Below are positions 4,704-5,324 of a DNA stretch of 5,324 bases, in pieces; the stretch's first letter is position 1; each line of letters begins with the position of its first letter. The notes under the pieces were generated by a model, which was not told the origin of the DNA, ran no database searches, and saw only the letters and a list, made by a program, of their open reading frames with translations. Origin of the DNA: an uncultured Collinsella sp. (GTDB taxonomy: Bacteria; Actinomycetota; Coriobacteriia; Coriobacteriales; Coriobacteriaceae); contig CAKUCJ010000112.1 of assembly GCA_934643435.1 (NCBI GenBank), positions 1 to 5,324 of the forward strand. The letters run 5' to 3'. A program made the translations under genes and the position numbers.

Positions 4704-5321
4704 ATGAACCGCTTCATCGACATCAACCCGGAGAGGTGCATCGGCTGCGGAACATGCCAGTCCGCCTGTGCCGACGCCCACCGGATGCAGGGTCTTCAGG
4801 ATACGCCGCGCCTGGCGCTCGTGAAGACCGGCGGCATTTCGGCCGCCCTTGCCTGCCACCATTGCGAGGGTGCCCCCTGCGCCGAGGTTTGCCCGGTGAA
4901 TGCCATCGAGCACGATGGCGATCGCATCCACGTCAAGGAGCAGGAGTGCATCGGGTGCAGGCTGTGCGCCATCGCGTGCCCCTTCGGAGCCATCCATCCC
5001 GATGGCACGTCTATCGCCGGTGTCGCAGGCATGTGCGACCCGACGCCTTCGTATCCTAAGTCCCTGAGCAGCCTGCTTACGTGGGCTCCCGGCCAGTACA
5101 CCTGCGCTGTCAAGTGCGACCTATGCGCCTTCGATCCGGACGGCCCGCATTGTGTGGCGGCGTGCCCCACCAAGGCACTGACCGTCATGGGCGGCGCGGC
5201 CGATCGCGAGCTCGACGAGGCCAAGCGCCTGCGCTCGATCGAAAACGGTCCGGCCGTCGACGCTACCGCCGTGGCCCAGGGTCTGTCCGAGAAAGCAGAA
5301 GGGAGCGTAAACAATGGATAG
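4704..5321 (+). CDS. hyfA: Hydrogenase-4 component A, four-cluster ferredoxin
   Basis: 205 aa, the same length as E. coli HyfA. It carries 16 ligand cysteines for four [4Fe-4S] clusters: C12-C15-C18-C22 (CIGCGTCQSAC), C51-C54-C59-C63 (CHHCEGAPCAEVCP), C82-C85-C88-C92 (CIGCRLCAIACP) and C138-C141-C150-C154 (CDLC...HCVAACP). The start MNRF, the DAHRMQGLQDTPRLALVKT block and the insert before the last cluster (LLTWAPGQ...AVKCDLC) follow HyfA more closely than HydN or HycB. It links FdhF to the hydrogenase module on the cytoplasmic face of the membrane. The ATG at 4704 is preceded by AAAGGAAG (4691-4698); a GTG two codons upstream overlaps that site and is less likely. Its stop overlaps the next gene by 8 nt, implying translational coupling. 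Two extra cysteines, C111 and C134, lie in the insert. Confidence 0.9.
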   Translation: MNRFIDINPERCIGCGTCQSACADAHRMQGLQDTPRLALVKTGGISAALACHHCEGAPCAEVCPVNAIEHDGDRIHVKEQECIGCRLCAIACPFGAIHPDGTSIAGVAGMCDPTPSYPKSLSSLLTWAPGQYTCAVKCDLCAFDPDGPHCVAACPTKALTVMGGAADRELDEAKRLRSIENGPAVDATAVAQGLSEKAEGSVNNG

Positions 5322-5324
5322 CAT
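5314..5324 (+). CDS. Start of next operon gene, probably hyfB (truncated by window end)
   Basis: Only ATG GAT AGC AT is visible (Met-Asp-Ser). GAAGGGAG (5297-5304) lies upstream at suitable spacing. The ATG overlaps the hyfA stop by 8 nt. After hyfA the expected gene is hyfB, a membrane NuoL-like antiporter subunit whose E. coli protein also begins Met-Asp. The assignment rests on gene order, not on the three visible residues. Confidence 0.55.

Overview
The window looks like chromosome from a fairly GC-rich anaerobe. The best guess is a gut actinobacterium of the Coriobacteriia, such as Collinsella. This is an inference from three things: the GC-biased codon use, a Hyf-type formate hydrogenlyase cluster led by a selenoprotein formate dehydrogenase, and the intergenic repeats. 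No taxonomic marker gene is present.

Layout. Positions 4-77 are a tRNA-Gly(TCC) with encoded CCA, followed by a strong intrinsic terminator (87-120). Positions 121-590 hold no convincing gene. They contain nested inverted repeats: a 160-nt element with 29-nt terminal inverted repeats (265-424), flanked by two diverged copies of a roughly 80-nt repeat facing opposite ways (167-241 and 478-558). On the minus strand, 1383-591 is a two-gene type II toxin-antitoxin operon. It has a RelB/DinJ-like ribbon-helix-helix antitoxin followed by a PIN-domain (VapC-like) protein that overlaps it by 8 nt. Two of the acidic positions expected in the PIN active site appear to be replaced.

Positions 1384-1807 are a noncoding region between the divergent TA and formate operons. 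They hold candidate promoters, palindromes and a chain of stem-loops that could be a structured 5' leader. From 1808 to the window end runs a plus-strand operon: hydN-like four-cluster ferredoxin (1808-2326), fdhF (2403-4625), hyfA (4704-5321) and the first codons of the next gene, probably hyfB (5314 onward).

The central point is that fdhF is one gene read through an in-frame TGA at 2820-2822, encoding selenocysteine at residue 140. A conventional caller would split it into a 139-aa and a 592-aa ORF. A bacterial SECIS hairpin with a GGTCT apical loop follows the TGA at the same spacing as in E. coli fdhF.

Together the genes encode the formate-oxidising arm of a formate hydrogenlyase. FdhF oxidises formate at a Mo/W-bis-MGD-Sec centre. 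Electrons pass through its [4Fe-4S] cluster to polyferredoxin subunits (HydN and HyfA) and on to a membrane-bound hydrogenase whose genes would lie beyond the right edge. The TA pair and the repeats are unrelated to formate metabolism and probably reflect an accessory stretch between the tRNA gene and the operon.
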